Positions 52,702 to 60,871 of a stretch of DNA of 64,000 nucleotides are shown here, in pieces. How positions within the stretch are numbered: the first letter of the stretch is position 1; every line of letters begins with the position of its first letter. The notes below the pieces were generated by a model that had not been told where the DNA came from, ran no database searches, and saw nothing but the letters and a program-made list of their open reading frames with translations. A program made the position numbers and the translations under genes. The stretch comes from Flavobacteriaceae bacterium MAR_2010_72. GTDB lineage: Bacteria; Bacteroidota; Bacteroidia; Flavobacteriales; Flavobacteriaceae. Location of the stretch: the NCBI GenBank assembly GCA_003550275.1, contig QXCW01000002.1, positions 496,001 through 560,000 on the forward strand, given 5' to 3'.

Positions 52702-53591
52702 TTTTTCTCTTTTTTGTTCAAAGGATAAAGTTCTTGGGCTAAAAATTGTTTAGGAAAATGTTCGTCTCCTTCAAACCCAAGTGTAATATCCTTTCCACTG
52801 TGGGGAATATAGCTGGTTTTAAACACATAATCCCAAATACTCAAGGTTAGTCCATAATTAACCCCATACCTAACATGTTTGGGCAAGTCTTTGGCGTGGT
52901 GCCAAATGTGCATTTTCGGATTGTTGAAAACATATTTCAAAATACCGTAGTCCCACCCTAAATTGGCGTGATTGAGGTGCCCAATGGTAATGTTAAAAAA
53001 ATGTACAATAGCCACATCCTGAGCGTCAAACCCACCAATAATAGCAATAGGAATGTAGAGTAAGGATTTATAAACCACGGGTTCCATCCAATGGTAACGC
53101 AAATGAGCTGCAAACCCCATTTCTTTTACGGAATGATGGACTTTGTGAAAATTCCACAGAAAGGGCACACGATGCAACAATCTATGCGTATTCCATTGCA
53201 CAAAATCTGAAATAATAAAGAAGACAAAAAGTCCTAAAGGAAAAGGAAAACTATCAACATCAAATAGTTGAAAGTTTTTAATGGTTAATCCAAATACACT
53301 TAAAATATCATTGAAAAACGTTGCTGCCGTGTTTGAAAAGGCAATAAGAATAATAAGGTTTAATAAGAAGAAATTAAAGAACATGTAAAAGGTGTCTAAC
53401 CAAAAATCCTTTCTAAATATGGACTGTTCTTTCCGCCATGGAAAAGCGATTTCAAGAATCCATACCAAAACAGAAATTACAATTAAACCATAGAAGTAAT
53501 TGTCCCAATGGTTAACTGATATAATCTCATGCTTTAGATATCTCCAATATCCAGAGTAGGAGTTTTTTATAATGTCAATATATTTTTCCAT
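52698..53591 (-). CDS. Sterol-desaturase/fatty-acid-hydroxylase family membrane protein
   Basis: The start is placed at the ATG at 53591 because the longer frame opens with a TTG (53624) and the intervening bases form an inverted repeat. The 297-residue protein has about four membrane helices and the His-rich diiron motifs HRLLH, FHKVHHS and HIWHHAKD of this superfamily, so it should hydroxylate or desaturate a lipid-like substrate. Its presence in an arsenosugar operon suggests it may act on an arsenolipid precursor, but this is inference. Confidence 0.85.
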   Translation of the reverse strand: MEKYIDIIKNSYSGYWRYLKHEIISVNHWDNYFYGLIVISVLVWILEIAFPWRKEQSIFRKDFWLDTFYMFFNFFLLNLIILIAFSNTAATFFNDILSVFGLTIKNFQLFDVDSFPFPLGLFVFFIISDFVQWNTHRLLHRVPFLWNFHKVHHSVKEMGFAAHLRYHWMEPVVYKSLLYIPIAIIGGFDAQDVAIVHFFNITIGHLNHANLGWDYGILKYVFNNPKMHIWHHAKDLPKHVRYGVNYGLTLSIWDYVFKTSYIPHSGKDITLGFEGDEHFPKQFLAQELYPLNKKEKK

Positions 53592-53597
53592 ACTGTA

Positions 53598-53617
53598 ATT
53601 TCTGCTTTTACAGAAAT
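53598..53617. repeat. Inverted repeat between arsM and the desaturase-like gene
   Basis: ATTTCTG (53598-53604) and CAGAAAT (53611-53617) form a perfect 7-bp inverted repeat with a 6-nt loop in the 37-bp gap. It could be an intercistronic hairpin affecting mRNA processing. It also argues that the desaturase-like gene starts downstream at 53591. Confidence 0.45.
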
Positions 53618-53628
53618 GGTTCAACTAC

Positions 53629-54597
53629 TTAACAACAACCTCCACCATCATAGTGGTAAGTCGATTCACTTATGAAAATATCGTCCCTTTTTAGTGAAGC
53701 CAATGCTGCCGCGGTTTTATCGCAAATTGCCAAAGGTTGATTCTTTAATAAGAGATGCCCTTTTTTATCATCAATAAAATCATCATCGCCAAAGTAAATC
53801 GCAGCCTTACCAGTAAAAATACAAGGGCCATCTTCTGGCATGGGATCTTTAATTGCTGCGACCTCAATGGATTCAATATAAATCAACTCATCGGTTGTGT
53901 AATGTTTTGGATCCAAAATTCTATAGGGTTTCCTAGCTCTAATTTCAATAGTACCAAATCCGGCATCGGTAAGCATTTTTACATAGTCAGCAATTGGTAA
54001 GCTTCCACTTAAGCACAAAGCGCGCAGCCTATCATCATTTCGTAAGGCATCGTTCATGGGTTGCTCACAAGTTGGATCACTCATCACCAATCGACCATGT
54101 GGTTTTAATACACGGTACATTTCGGCAATTGCTTTCTTTAAATCATCTGCCTTAAAAATGTTGAATAGACAGTTTTGAGCCGCTACATCAATACTATTAT
54201 CTTCAACAGGAAGATTCATAGCGTCTCCTTTTTTAAGCTCAACAAATTCACTTTTAAACCAGGGGTTTTGCTTTTCGGCCTCAATGAAATTTTTGCGAGA
54301 TGCTTCTAGCATTTCATCAACGACATCTACACCTATCACACCGCCTTTTTGACGATTAAAATATGAGAATTGTAATAATTCCATACCGCCGCCAACACCT
54401 ACGTAAAGCATTTTTGGATTATTTGTCAAATCACGTGCATGAACGGTGCTGCCACAACCGTAGTTCATTTCTTGCATGATACGTGGGATTTTTAATCCGG
54501 GTAATTCCCATATAGGGTTTGTAGTACAACACAGCCCAACATCGGGAGTTAAGGCTGCTTCTTTATACAGGTTATGTGTGGTTTCTAGGTAACTCAT
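53629..54597 (-). CDS. arsM: Arsenosugar-type arsenite S-adenosylmethyltransferase ArsM
   Basis: The 322-residue protein has a SAM-binding fold (MLYVGVGGGMELLQF; GVDVVDEMLE; VLKPHGRLVMSDP) and Cys residues that could bind As(III), including Cys23-Cys24 (DVGLCCTTN), Cys48 (NYGCGST) and a C-terminal GGGCC. It methylates arsenite with SAM to dimethylarsenic. The region after the methyltransferase fold is longer than in short ArsM enzymes, matching the arsenosugar-cluster subtype. ArsS, purine nucleoside phosphorylase and glycosyltransferase genes nearby support this. Confidence 0.9.
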   Translation of the reverse strand: MSYLETTHNLYKEAALTPDVGLCCTTNPIWELPGLKIPRIMQEMNYGCGSTVHARDLTNNPKMLYVGVGGGMELLQFSYFNRQKGGVIGVDVVDEMLEASRKNFIEAEKQNPWFKSEFVELKKGDAMNLPVEDNSIDVAAQNCLFNIFKADDLKKAIAEMYRVLKPHGRLVMSDPTCEQPMNDALRNDDRLRALCLSGSLPIADYVKMLTDAGFGTIEIRARKPYRILDPKHYTTDELIYIESIEVAAIKDPMPEDGPCIFTGKAAIYFGDDDFIDDKKGHLLLKNQPLAICDKTAAALASLKRDDIFISESTYHYDGGGCC

Positions 54598-54642
54598 TTT
54601 AGTCTTCAGTTTTCAGTAAATTAGTTGTAACGGTTTGCTTTT

Positions 54643-55455
54643 TTATAAATTTTTAATTAATTCTTTAAAAAGCAAAATCATTTTTGGTTCTGCTTTTCCT
54701 GCCATTTCAATAATTTCTGAAATATTAACTGGCATTAAATTATCTGGGTCGCATTCATCGGTTAAAACTGACACGGCAGCCACTTTTAATTTTAAATGAT
54801 TGGCTACAATAACTTCCGGGACCGTACTCATACCAACAGCATCAGCACCAAGAATCTTCAGCATGCGATATTCAGCTCTCGTTTCTAATTGCGGACCAAC
54901 GACACTGGCATAAACACCTTGGTGTAAGGTAACTTGATTAGTTTTGGCAATAACCATAAACTGATCATTAATGCTTTTGTCATAGGGTTGACTCATATCT
55001 GCGAATCGGGTTCCTAGGTGTTCAACACCCTTAAAGGCCAACGGTGAACTTCCTTGTAGATTGATGTGGTCTTCAATAAGCATTAATTCACCTTTTTTAT
55101 AATTCAAATTGATGGCTCCAGAGGCGTTGGATACCAATAAGGTGTGAATTCCTAATTTTTCCATTATCCTAACAGGATAAGTGACATCTTGCAATGTATA
55201 GCCTTCATAAATATGAAAACGACCTTGCATGACTATTACTTTTTTCCCTTCCAAAAAGCCATAAATAAGTTTGCCTTTGTGAAACTCAACCGTTGCAGTA
55301 GGAAAGTTAGGGATATGGTTGTAACTCACCTGATGTAAAATCTCAATTTCGTCAATTAACTGACCCAATCCTGTACCTAGAATAATACCTATTTCAGGAT
55401 TTTCAAATCCTTTTTGCTGAAGATATGCTACAGTTTCATCTATTAGTTTAATCAT
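54643..55455 (-). CDS. Purine nucleoside phosphorylase of the arsenosugar operon
   Basis: The 270-residue protein shows class II (trimeric) PNP motifs: IGIILGTGLGQL, VMQGRFHIYEGY, LLVSNASGAIN, GPQLETRAEYRML and VGMSTVPEVIVANH. In the arsenosugar pathway such an enzyme can remove adenine from the 5'-deoxyadenosyl-arsenic intermediate made by ArsS; general purine salvage is the alternative. Its place between ArsM and a cluster-type glycosyltransferase favours the first role. It is 2 bp from the glycosyltransferase gene. Confidence 0.9.
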   Translation of the reverse strand: MIKLIDETVAYLQQKGFENPEIGIILGTGLGQLIDEIEILHQVSYNHIPNFPTATVEFHKGKLIYGFLEGKKVIVMQGRFHIYEGYTLQDVTYPVRIMEKLGIHTLLVSNASGAINLNYKKGELMLIEDHINLQGSSPLAFKGVEHLGTRFADMSQPYDKSINDQFMVIAKTNQVTLHQGVYASVVGPQLETRAEYRMLKILGADAVGMSTVPEVIVANHLKLKVAAVSVLTDECDPDNLMPVNISEIIEMAGKAEPKMILLFKELIKNL

Positions 55456-55457
55456 GT

Positions 55458-56090
55458 TTAACTTAAAAATTTTTGAAGTTCGGAATTGTCTTTTATATCT
55501 TCAAAGGTATCGATATCGTTTAATTCTTCTATTAATTTAATATCAAAATTATTGAGGTCGTTTAAGGTGTCGACTAAAACCGAAGTGGTTCCCCAAGCTT
55601 TGTTATTAAAAATAGATTCGTGAAGCGTTTTCATTGCAAGTAAGTAATAACCACCATCTTTTGCAGGCCCAATAACCAAATCGTGATTTTGCAGCTGTTT
55701 AAAGGCATTCTCAATGTGCGCAATATTTAATTCCAATAGATCGCTCCCAATAATCATGGCATGTTCATAACCTAGCTCAAATACTTCAGAAAAGGCATTT
55801 CGCATTCTTAAGCCTAAATCTTCACCCTTCTGTAATCTTTTGCTAAAAAATTTACTATCCCAAAGATCGTTATGATTAATGTTTTCAGAATAAAAAACAA
55901 ACTTATCTGCAGCTACCTGTTTTGTTATGCTAGCGGTATGCTGTAATAAATGAATGTAAATATCTAAAGCGGCTTTATCACCAATGGTTTTAGCAAGGCG
56001 CGTTTTACACTTGCCCAATTCTGGATTTCTTGTAAAAATTATTAAGGCTTTGTTTGATGTTTTCAAATGAAAATTTGAATGGTTTTTCAT
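55458..56090 (-). CDS. Arsenosugar-cluster glycosyltransferase (DUF2064/TIGR04282 type)
   Basis: The start chosen is the ATG at 56090 (MKNHSNFHLK), 4 bp after the rhodanese stop; an in-frame ATG at 56114 would overlap it by 20 bp. The 210-residue protein has ALIIFTRNPELGKCKTRLAKT, the donor-site motif IIGSDLLELN and VIGPAKDGGYYLLAMK, all characteristic of this small GT-A family. It probably attaches the sugar acceptor in arsenosugar synthesis. Confidence 0.88.
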   Translation of the reverse strand: MKNHSNFHLKTSNKALIIFTRNPELGKCKTRLAKTIGDKAALDIYIHLLQHTASITKQVAADKFVFYSENINHNDLWDSKFFSKRLQKGEDLGLRMRNAFSEVFELGYEHAMIIGSDLLELNIAHIENAFKQLQNHDLVIGPAKDGGYYLLAMKTLHESIFNNKAWGTTSVLVDTLNDLNNFDIKLIEELNDIDTFEDIKDNSELQKFLS

Positions 56091-56094
56091 GTCA

Positions 56095-56613
56095 TCAGTT
56101 TGACGTTTGTTCAAGAGACCGATTTAAGATTTTATTGCCATTTGTTAACCATTTCCCCCAATATTTAGAAAACACATGAACATTCTCTGTTTCTTTTTCT
56201 TCAGAATCAAAAACTTTAAAGTTATTGTTTTTCCACTCAAAAATGCCGCCATATAAGTTATATACATTACTGTAACCTGCTTTTTTTAATTGTGCGGCAA
56301 TAATTTCAGATCGTATACCTACTGAACAATATACTACAATAGGTTGTTTTTTATTGGGAATAAGATTTGTAATTGAGTCCATTTTAAAAGTGTTATAGCC
56401 AATATGTTTGGCATCTTTTAAATGGCTAGTGATAAATTCATCCCTTTCTCTTGCATCCAGAATGATAGCATTTGTTTTTGGCATGGCCAATTCTTGCACG
56501 GAAATATAGGGCACACTCTTATTATTTGATTGCTTTAATAAATCATCAATAGATTTTTGAGCTAAATGAGGTGTAGTAGTTAATAAAAATATGATTACTA
56601 AATGGAGTTTCAT
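56095..56613 (-). CDS. Secreted rhodanese-domain protein in the arsenosugar operon
   Basis: The open frame reaches 56718, overlapping arsS, but the ATG at 56613 gives a clean signal peptide (MKLHLVIIFLLTTTPHLAQ) and 172 residues. The rhodanese domain has the active-site loop VVYCSVGIRS with Cys as the nucleophile and LDARERDEF. It is exported and could act as a sulfur-transfer or arsenic-binding protein. Its position between ArsS and the glycosyltransferase makes it a cluster member; its role is unknown. Confidence 0.85.
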   Translation of the reverse strand: MKLHLVIIFLLTTTPHLAQKSIDDLLKQSNNKSVPYISVQELAMPKTNAIILDARERDEFITSHLKDAKHIGYNTFKMDSITNLIPNKKQPIVVYCSVGIRSEIIAAQLKKAGYSNVYNLYGGIFEWKNNNFKVFDSEEKETENVHVFSKYWGKWLTNGNKILNRSLEQTSN

Positions 56614-56632
56614 TTTTAGGGGATTTGGATTT

Positions 56633-57688
56633 CTATGCGACACTACCTTGACAACTACTTCCAGCACCGGCAGTACATCCGTAACAATGTTGCGAGATGA
56701 CAATGTTGCGTCCTTCAAGTAATTGTTCTTTATATTCAGAAATATGTTTTGCTTTACTATTTACTGGCAATTCTAACATTTGGTTGAAATCACAATCATA
56801 TAAATAACCATCCCAGCTTACCGAAAGCGTGTTAGTACACATCACATTTGTAACGGCAGCAGGATTATAGGCTTCTACTAAAGCATACATATAATCTTCA
56901 TAATTTTCGGATGCAATAAGATAATCTAAAAACCTGCTTATCGGTAAATTTGTAATAGCAAATAAATTATGGAATTGGATCCCAAAATCATCTAGTAAGG
57001 CCTTTTTAAAATCCTTTTCTAAGGCAGCTTGATTTCCAGGCAAAAAGGCACCAGACGGATTGTAAACCAAATCTAATTTCAAATTACTATTTGGCATTCC
57101 ATAACCAATGGCATTGAGATCTTGTAATGCTTTAATTGATTTGTCAAAAACACCATCACCTCGCTGTTTGTCAGTTTTGCCACGAGTCCAGTGAGGCATT
57201 GAACTTACCACATGTACGTTGTGCTTTTTAAAAAACTCTGGGAGGTCATAATATTTTTTGTTAGCGCGAATGATCGTTAAATTAGAACGCACAATAAAAT
57301 CTTTAATGCCTACTTTAGAGGCTTCTTCTACAAACCACCTGAAATCAGGATTCATTTCGGGTGCGCCTCCCGTTAAATCAAGGGTGTGCGCACCAGTTTT
57401 TTCGATGACATCCAAACATTGTTGCATGGTCTCGCGCGTCATGATTTCTTTACGGTCTGGACCAGCATCAACATGGCAATGCTCACAGACTTGGTTGCAC
57501 ATATAACCTACATTGATTTGTAGGATTTCAAGTTTTTTGGCTTTTAATGGAAACTGGTTAGTTTCTGCTATTTTGTTTTTAAAGGTAGGTAAGTCACCAT
57601 TTTGAAAAATACCATTTGATAATATTTCGAGTTGGCGTTTGCTATTAGCTAATTCGCTATGGCGCTTATGTAAAGACTTTTGGGTCAT
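56633..57688 (-). CDS. arsS: Arsenosugar biosynthesis radical SAM protein ArsS
   Basis: This 351-residue radical SAM enzyme has the cluster motif CNQVCEHC (Cys64, Cys68, Cys71) in ILQINVGYMCNQVCEHCHVD, DLTGGAPEMNP and a C-terminal Cys-rich segment (QHCYGCTAGAGSSCQGS). It transfers the 5'-deoxyadenosyl group to dimethylarsenic, the committed step of arsenosugar formation. Family members can carry selenocysteine in the C-terminal region; Cys codons are used here. It follows the peroxidase-like gene after 39 bp. Confidence 0.94.
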   Translation of the reverse strand: MTQKSLHKRHSELANSKRQLEILSNGIFQNGDLPTFKNKIAETNQFPLKAKKLEILQINVGYMCNQVCEHCHVDAGPDRKEIMTRETMQQCLDVIEKTGAHTLDLTGGAPEMNPDFRWFVEEASKVGIKDFIVRSNLTIIRANKKYYDLPEFFKKHNVHVVSSMPHWTRGKTDKQRGDGVFDKSIKALQDLNAIGYGMPNSNLKLDLVYNPSGAFLPGNQAALEKDFKKALLDDFGIQFHNLFAITNLPISRFLDYLIASENYEDYMYALVEAYNPAAVTNVMCTNTLSVSWDGYLYDCDFNQMLELPVNSKAKHISEYKEQLLEGRNIVISQHCYGCTAGAGSSCQGSVA

Positions 57689-57727
57689 TAAGTTCTGTTT
57701 GAGTTTAGAAAACCAAGGGTTTTCAAG

Positions 57728-58063
57728 TTACATTTCTAATTTATTCACTTTGTTCATCATTTGAACCCCATGCACAAGGGATGCGCCGCCACGAATTGCA
57801 CCAGCAACATGCAAGGCTTCCATCATTTCCTCTTTTGTAATGCCACGTTGTAAACCATCACCTGTATAAGCGTCGATACAATATGGGCATTGAATGGTAT
57901 GTGCTACGGCCAATGCAATTAAGGATTTTTCACGTTCTGATAAGGCACCTTCCTTGAACACTGAATTGTAGTACTCAAAAAACTTGGAACCAAGTTCTTC
58001 ATTCCAGTCGCTTATTTTTCCAAATTTTTTAAGATCAGACGGATCGTAATATGTTTTTTGCAT
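57728..58063 (-). CDS. Arsenosugar-associated peroxidase-like protein (CMD family)
   Basis: The 111-residue protein belongs to the carboxymuconolactone decarboxylase/AhpD family with redox-active CxxC Cys59-Cys62 in TIQCPYCIDAY and a conserved His in ALHVAGAIRGGASLVHG. The subtype linked to arsenosugar genes is small and single-domain, as here. It is the first gene of the operon. The 117-bp region upstream holds no clear -33/-7 pair. Confidence 0.9.
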   Translation of the reverse strand: MQKTYYDPSDLKKFGKISDWNEELGSKFFEYYNSVFKEGALSEREKSLIALAVAHTIQCPYCIDAYTGDGLQRGITKEEMMEALHVAGAIRGGASLVHGVQMMNKVNKLEM

Positions 58064-58180
58064 GTATATCTTCTTTATTAATTATACGGAAAAATTGAAG
58101 ATACAGTTTTTGTCGTTGTTAAGGAAAGATGATTACAGAATATTTAAAAACACTTTAATGAATATTGAAAAAAAACATGA

Positions 58181-59014
58181 TTAGTGTTTAATGGATGCTT
58201 TTATTAAAACAGGCAAATGGTCTGAAGGGTATTGACAGTTTTTGGAATCACTTAACACAGCATAAGCATTGACTTCAACAGAAGGACTTACAAAAATGTA
58301 ATCAATGCGTCGTTGCACAGGTTTATGAAAGTCAAAATTATTGAATGTGCCTGAAGGCCCAAAAGGAGATTGTATTGAAATGTCTTTAGAATCTTTTAAA
58401 AACTGGTTTATAAATTGAATACTTTTATGGTCGTCCTCCATATTAAAATCACCCATTAACATCACAGGAAAATTATCAGTATTCAAATGCTCAATTTTTT
58501 GAATAATGAGCTTGGCACTTTCTTCTCTAGCGGTTACACCAACATGGTCAAAATGCGTATTGAACACCCAAAATCTCTGCTGTGTTCTTTTGTTTTCAAA
58601 TAACGCATACGTACAAACTCTATTGCACACCGCATCCCAGCCCATAGATACCTTATCAGGTGTTTGTGACAACCAAAAGGTCGATGCTTCTATGAGATTT
58701 AAGGTTTCAGGTTTGTAAAAAATAGCAGAATATTCACCTTCGTCTTTGCCGTCATCCCGTCCAACACCAACAAAATCGTATTCGGTTAAGGCCTTATCCA
58801 TATCTTTCATTTGATTGGGCATAGCTTCCTGAACGCCTAATACATCAGGTTGGTAAAAATGAATTTGTCCTAAAAGCATAGGCTGGCGATTATGCCAACT
58901 GTTTTCGCCTTCTTTAGGGTAATCTAGCTTTATGTTATAAGTCATTAAAGACAACTCCTGTGCAGAAAGGTTCATAACAAAAAGAAGAGGGATAAAAAAT
59001 AATAAGCGCTTCAT
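58181..59014 (-). CDS. Secreted endonuclease/exonuclease/phosphatase-fold hydrolase
   Basis: The 277-residue protein has a signal peptide (MKRLLFFIPLLFVMNLSAQ) and the EEP fold: LMTYNIKLD, DVLGVQEAMP (Glu metal ligand), FNTHFDHVG, LMGDFNMEDD and YPSDHLPVLI (Asp-His pair). Members act on nucleic acids, phospholipids or sugar phosphates. It lies 9 bp downstream of the GH43-like gene and is the last gene of the second polysaccharide locus. A role in releasing phosphate is possible but not shown. Confidence 0.87.
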   Translation of the reverse strand: MKRLLFFIPLLFVMNLSAQELSLMTYNIKLDYPKEGENSWHNRQPMLLGQIHFYQPDVLGVQEAMPNQMKDMDKALTEYDFVGVGRDDGKDEGEYSAIFYKPETLNLIEASTFWLSQTPDKVSMGWDAVCNRVCTYALFENKRTQQRFWVFNTHFDHVGVTAREESAKLIIQKIEHLNTDNFPVMLMGDFNMEDDHKSIQFINQFLKDSKDISIQSPFGPSGTFNNFDFHKPVQRRIDYIFVSPSVEVNAYAVLSDSKNCQYPSDHLPVLIKASIKH

Positions 59015-59023
59015 AGTTTATTT

Positions 59024-60871
59024 TTATTCTATAAACAAAATATCACTTTTTTCTGAAATGCCATTTTCATTGAATGCTTCAATGCTAAAGTAATAAGGCG
59101 TATCTCGATCCAAGCAGCGCATAAAATGCTCATTGGTATCATACACCAGCCATGACTGGTATAGTTTATCTGGGGCAATTCCCCAACGGATGTTATAACC
59201 TTGAGCCCCCGCTACAGGATCCCAAGAAAACGATGCATCTCTGCGGTCGGTTTGTCTTTTTATATTAAATCCTTTTACTTTAGCTGGAACCTTACCAAGG
59301 CCTAAACCAAACACTCTAAAATCCGACATAGCAAAGTTTGCACCAGGTACTTTCACATTGTTATAGCGTACGTATTTTGCATCAACAGGCTTATTTAATA
59401 CGATATAAGCATTTGGGGCATCTTTATCGCTATTGCTTCGATCAACAACGGTTTGCCAGTTTTTGCCATCTTCGGATACATCAATGCTAAAGCGGTGTCT
59501 TAAACCCTCAACACGCGTATAAATCCCAGACTCAAGGTCATGAAAATTCAGTTGAAATGCATGAATTTTTCCAGGATTAGGCATTTCAATGGTTATCCAT
59601 TGTTTATCGTCGTTGGATTCGGCTACCCAAAAGGTCTTCGGATTTTCATCAGTTAATACTTTCGAAATAATGTCGCTATTAGCGTTTTTTTCAAGAGGTA
59701 ATTCATTGACCTTCACGTCGTCATCATTGGAAGTAAATTTCATGATTTGCATTAAGGATGACGATACGGTAACATTGCCTTTGTAAGAGAGTAACATCCA
59801 ACCGTTATGGTGGCCTGCTTTTGTTGGATGGTCAGCACCAAAACGCGGATAGTCGCCATAGTCTGTATTGGTATACATTAAGCCCTCATCATCAAAGTAA
59901 GTTGGGAACATACACAAACGACGTTCCCATTGTGCGTTGGACGCCAATGCCATGGTGGCAAAGTGCCAATATTGTCCATTGGTTTGTTTCACTGTAATTC
60001 CATGCCCAGCTCCATTGGTAAACCCACCTGGTTTAAAACTCATGGGATTATTTTTCATGTAAGTGAAAGGGCCTAACGGTGAATCACCAATATAAACACC
60101 ATCGGCATACACGTTAAACTGGGTGCCTGGAGCGGCATACTGTAAATAGTATTTTCCATTGTGTTTGGTCATGGAGGCGCCTTCCATATAACCTTCTTTC
60201 AACGTGGGATGAAAATTATTTTCGCCAAAGCGTTCCCATCCATGTTCTTCCTCAACAAGATTTATCAATTCTTTTTTAACACCCGTTTCCAAGAAACGGT
60301 CATCCTTATTGAGCATTTTTACTCGGAGTGGATGTACATTGGATGAGCCCCAATACAGATAAGTCTGGCCGTCATCATCAATGAACAATTCTGAATCCTG
60401 AATATTGTTGGAAATCGAAGGTGTTGGCGTCCATTTTCCAGTTTTTGGGTCATCGGTATAAAGAATACTTCCGTAACCCGCTGGATCGCCTGCAAAATAG
60501 ACCAACGAGTCTTTATAGTTAAAAGCAGTAGGTGCATTGCTACCCTCAAAAAACCATTGTTGTGGTTTAATAAATTTCCAGTCGACCAAATTGGTGGAAT
60601 GCCAATAGCCAAACGAACGCGTTACAAACATATAGTATTCGCCACGAAATTCAATAACAGCAGGATCGGCACCTGAACGATATGATAAATTTCTGCTCGA
60701 ATTGTAAACCATGTAGGTATAGTCAATATCTAAAGGGTTGCAATAGGTTTTAAAACTTTTCTCGGTTGAAACTTCGTTGTCAGTCAGTTCTGTTGCTTTG
60801 CTTTCTCCTTTATTGGAATTACAAGAAAGTGTAGCAAGTAAAACGGTCATAGTTATAATCTGTTTCATCAT
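59024..60871 (-). CDS. GH43-like glycoside hydrolase lipoprotein with C-terminal discoidin and Fn3 domains
   Basis: The 615-residue protein has a lipoprotein signal (LLATLSCNSN, Cys17) and a five-bladed propeller with the GH43 triad: Asp69 (RSGADPAVIEF), Asp159 (NIQDSELFIDDDG) and Glu230 (YMEGASM). After the propeller come a discoidin/F5-8-type C domain (KQWITIEMPNPGKIHAFQLN, about 385-525) and a fibronectin-III-like domain (about 530-612). It probably acts on a neutral or acidic sugar branch. It overlaps the sulfatase gene by 4 bp. Confidence 0.87.
   Translation of the reverse strand: MMKQIITMTVLLATLSCNSNKGESKATELTDNEVSTEKSFKTYCNPLDIDYTYMVYNSSRNLSYRSGADPAVIEFRGEYYMFVTRSFGYWHSTNLVDWKFIKPQQWFFEGSNAPTAFNYKDSLVYFAGDPAGYGSILYTDDPKTGKWTPTPSISNNIQDSELFIDDDGQTYLYWGSSNVHPLRVKMLNKDDRFLETGVKKELINLVEEEHGWERFGENNFHPTLKEGYMEGASMTKHNGKYYLQYAAPGTQFNVYADGVYIGDSPLGPFTYMKNNPMSFKPGGFTNGAGHGITVKQTNGQYWHFATMALASNAQWERRLCMFPTYFDDEGLMYTNTDYGDYPRFGADHPTKAGHHNGWMLLSYKGNVTVSSSLMQIMKFTSNDDDVKVNELPLEKNANSDIISKVLTDENPKTFWVAESNDDKQWITIEMPNPGKIHAFQLNFHDLESGIYTRVEGLRHRFSIDVSEDGKNWQTVVDRSNSDKDAPNAYIVLNKPVDAKYVRYNNVKVPGANFAMSDFRVFGLGLGKVPAKVKGFNIKRQTDRRDASFSWDPVAGAQGYNIRWGIAPDKLYQSWLVYDTNEHFMRCLDRDTPYYFSIEAFNENGISEKSDILFIE

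Noticed and set aside
56614-56718. N-terminal extension of the rhodanese protein
   Set aside because: It lies within arsS in another frame and lacks a signal peptide; the internal ATG at 56613 gives a proper one.
51222-58063. Classical arsenic-resistance operon
   Set aside because: There is no arsenate reductase, arsenite efflux pump or ArsR-type regulator; the genes fit arsenosugar synthesis instead.
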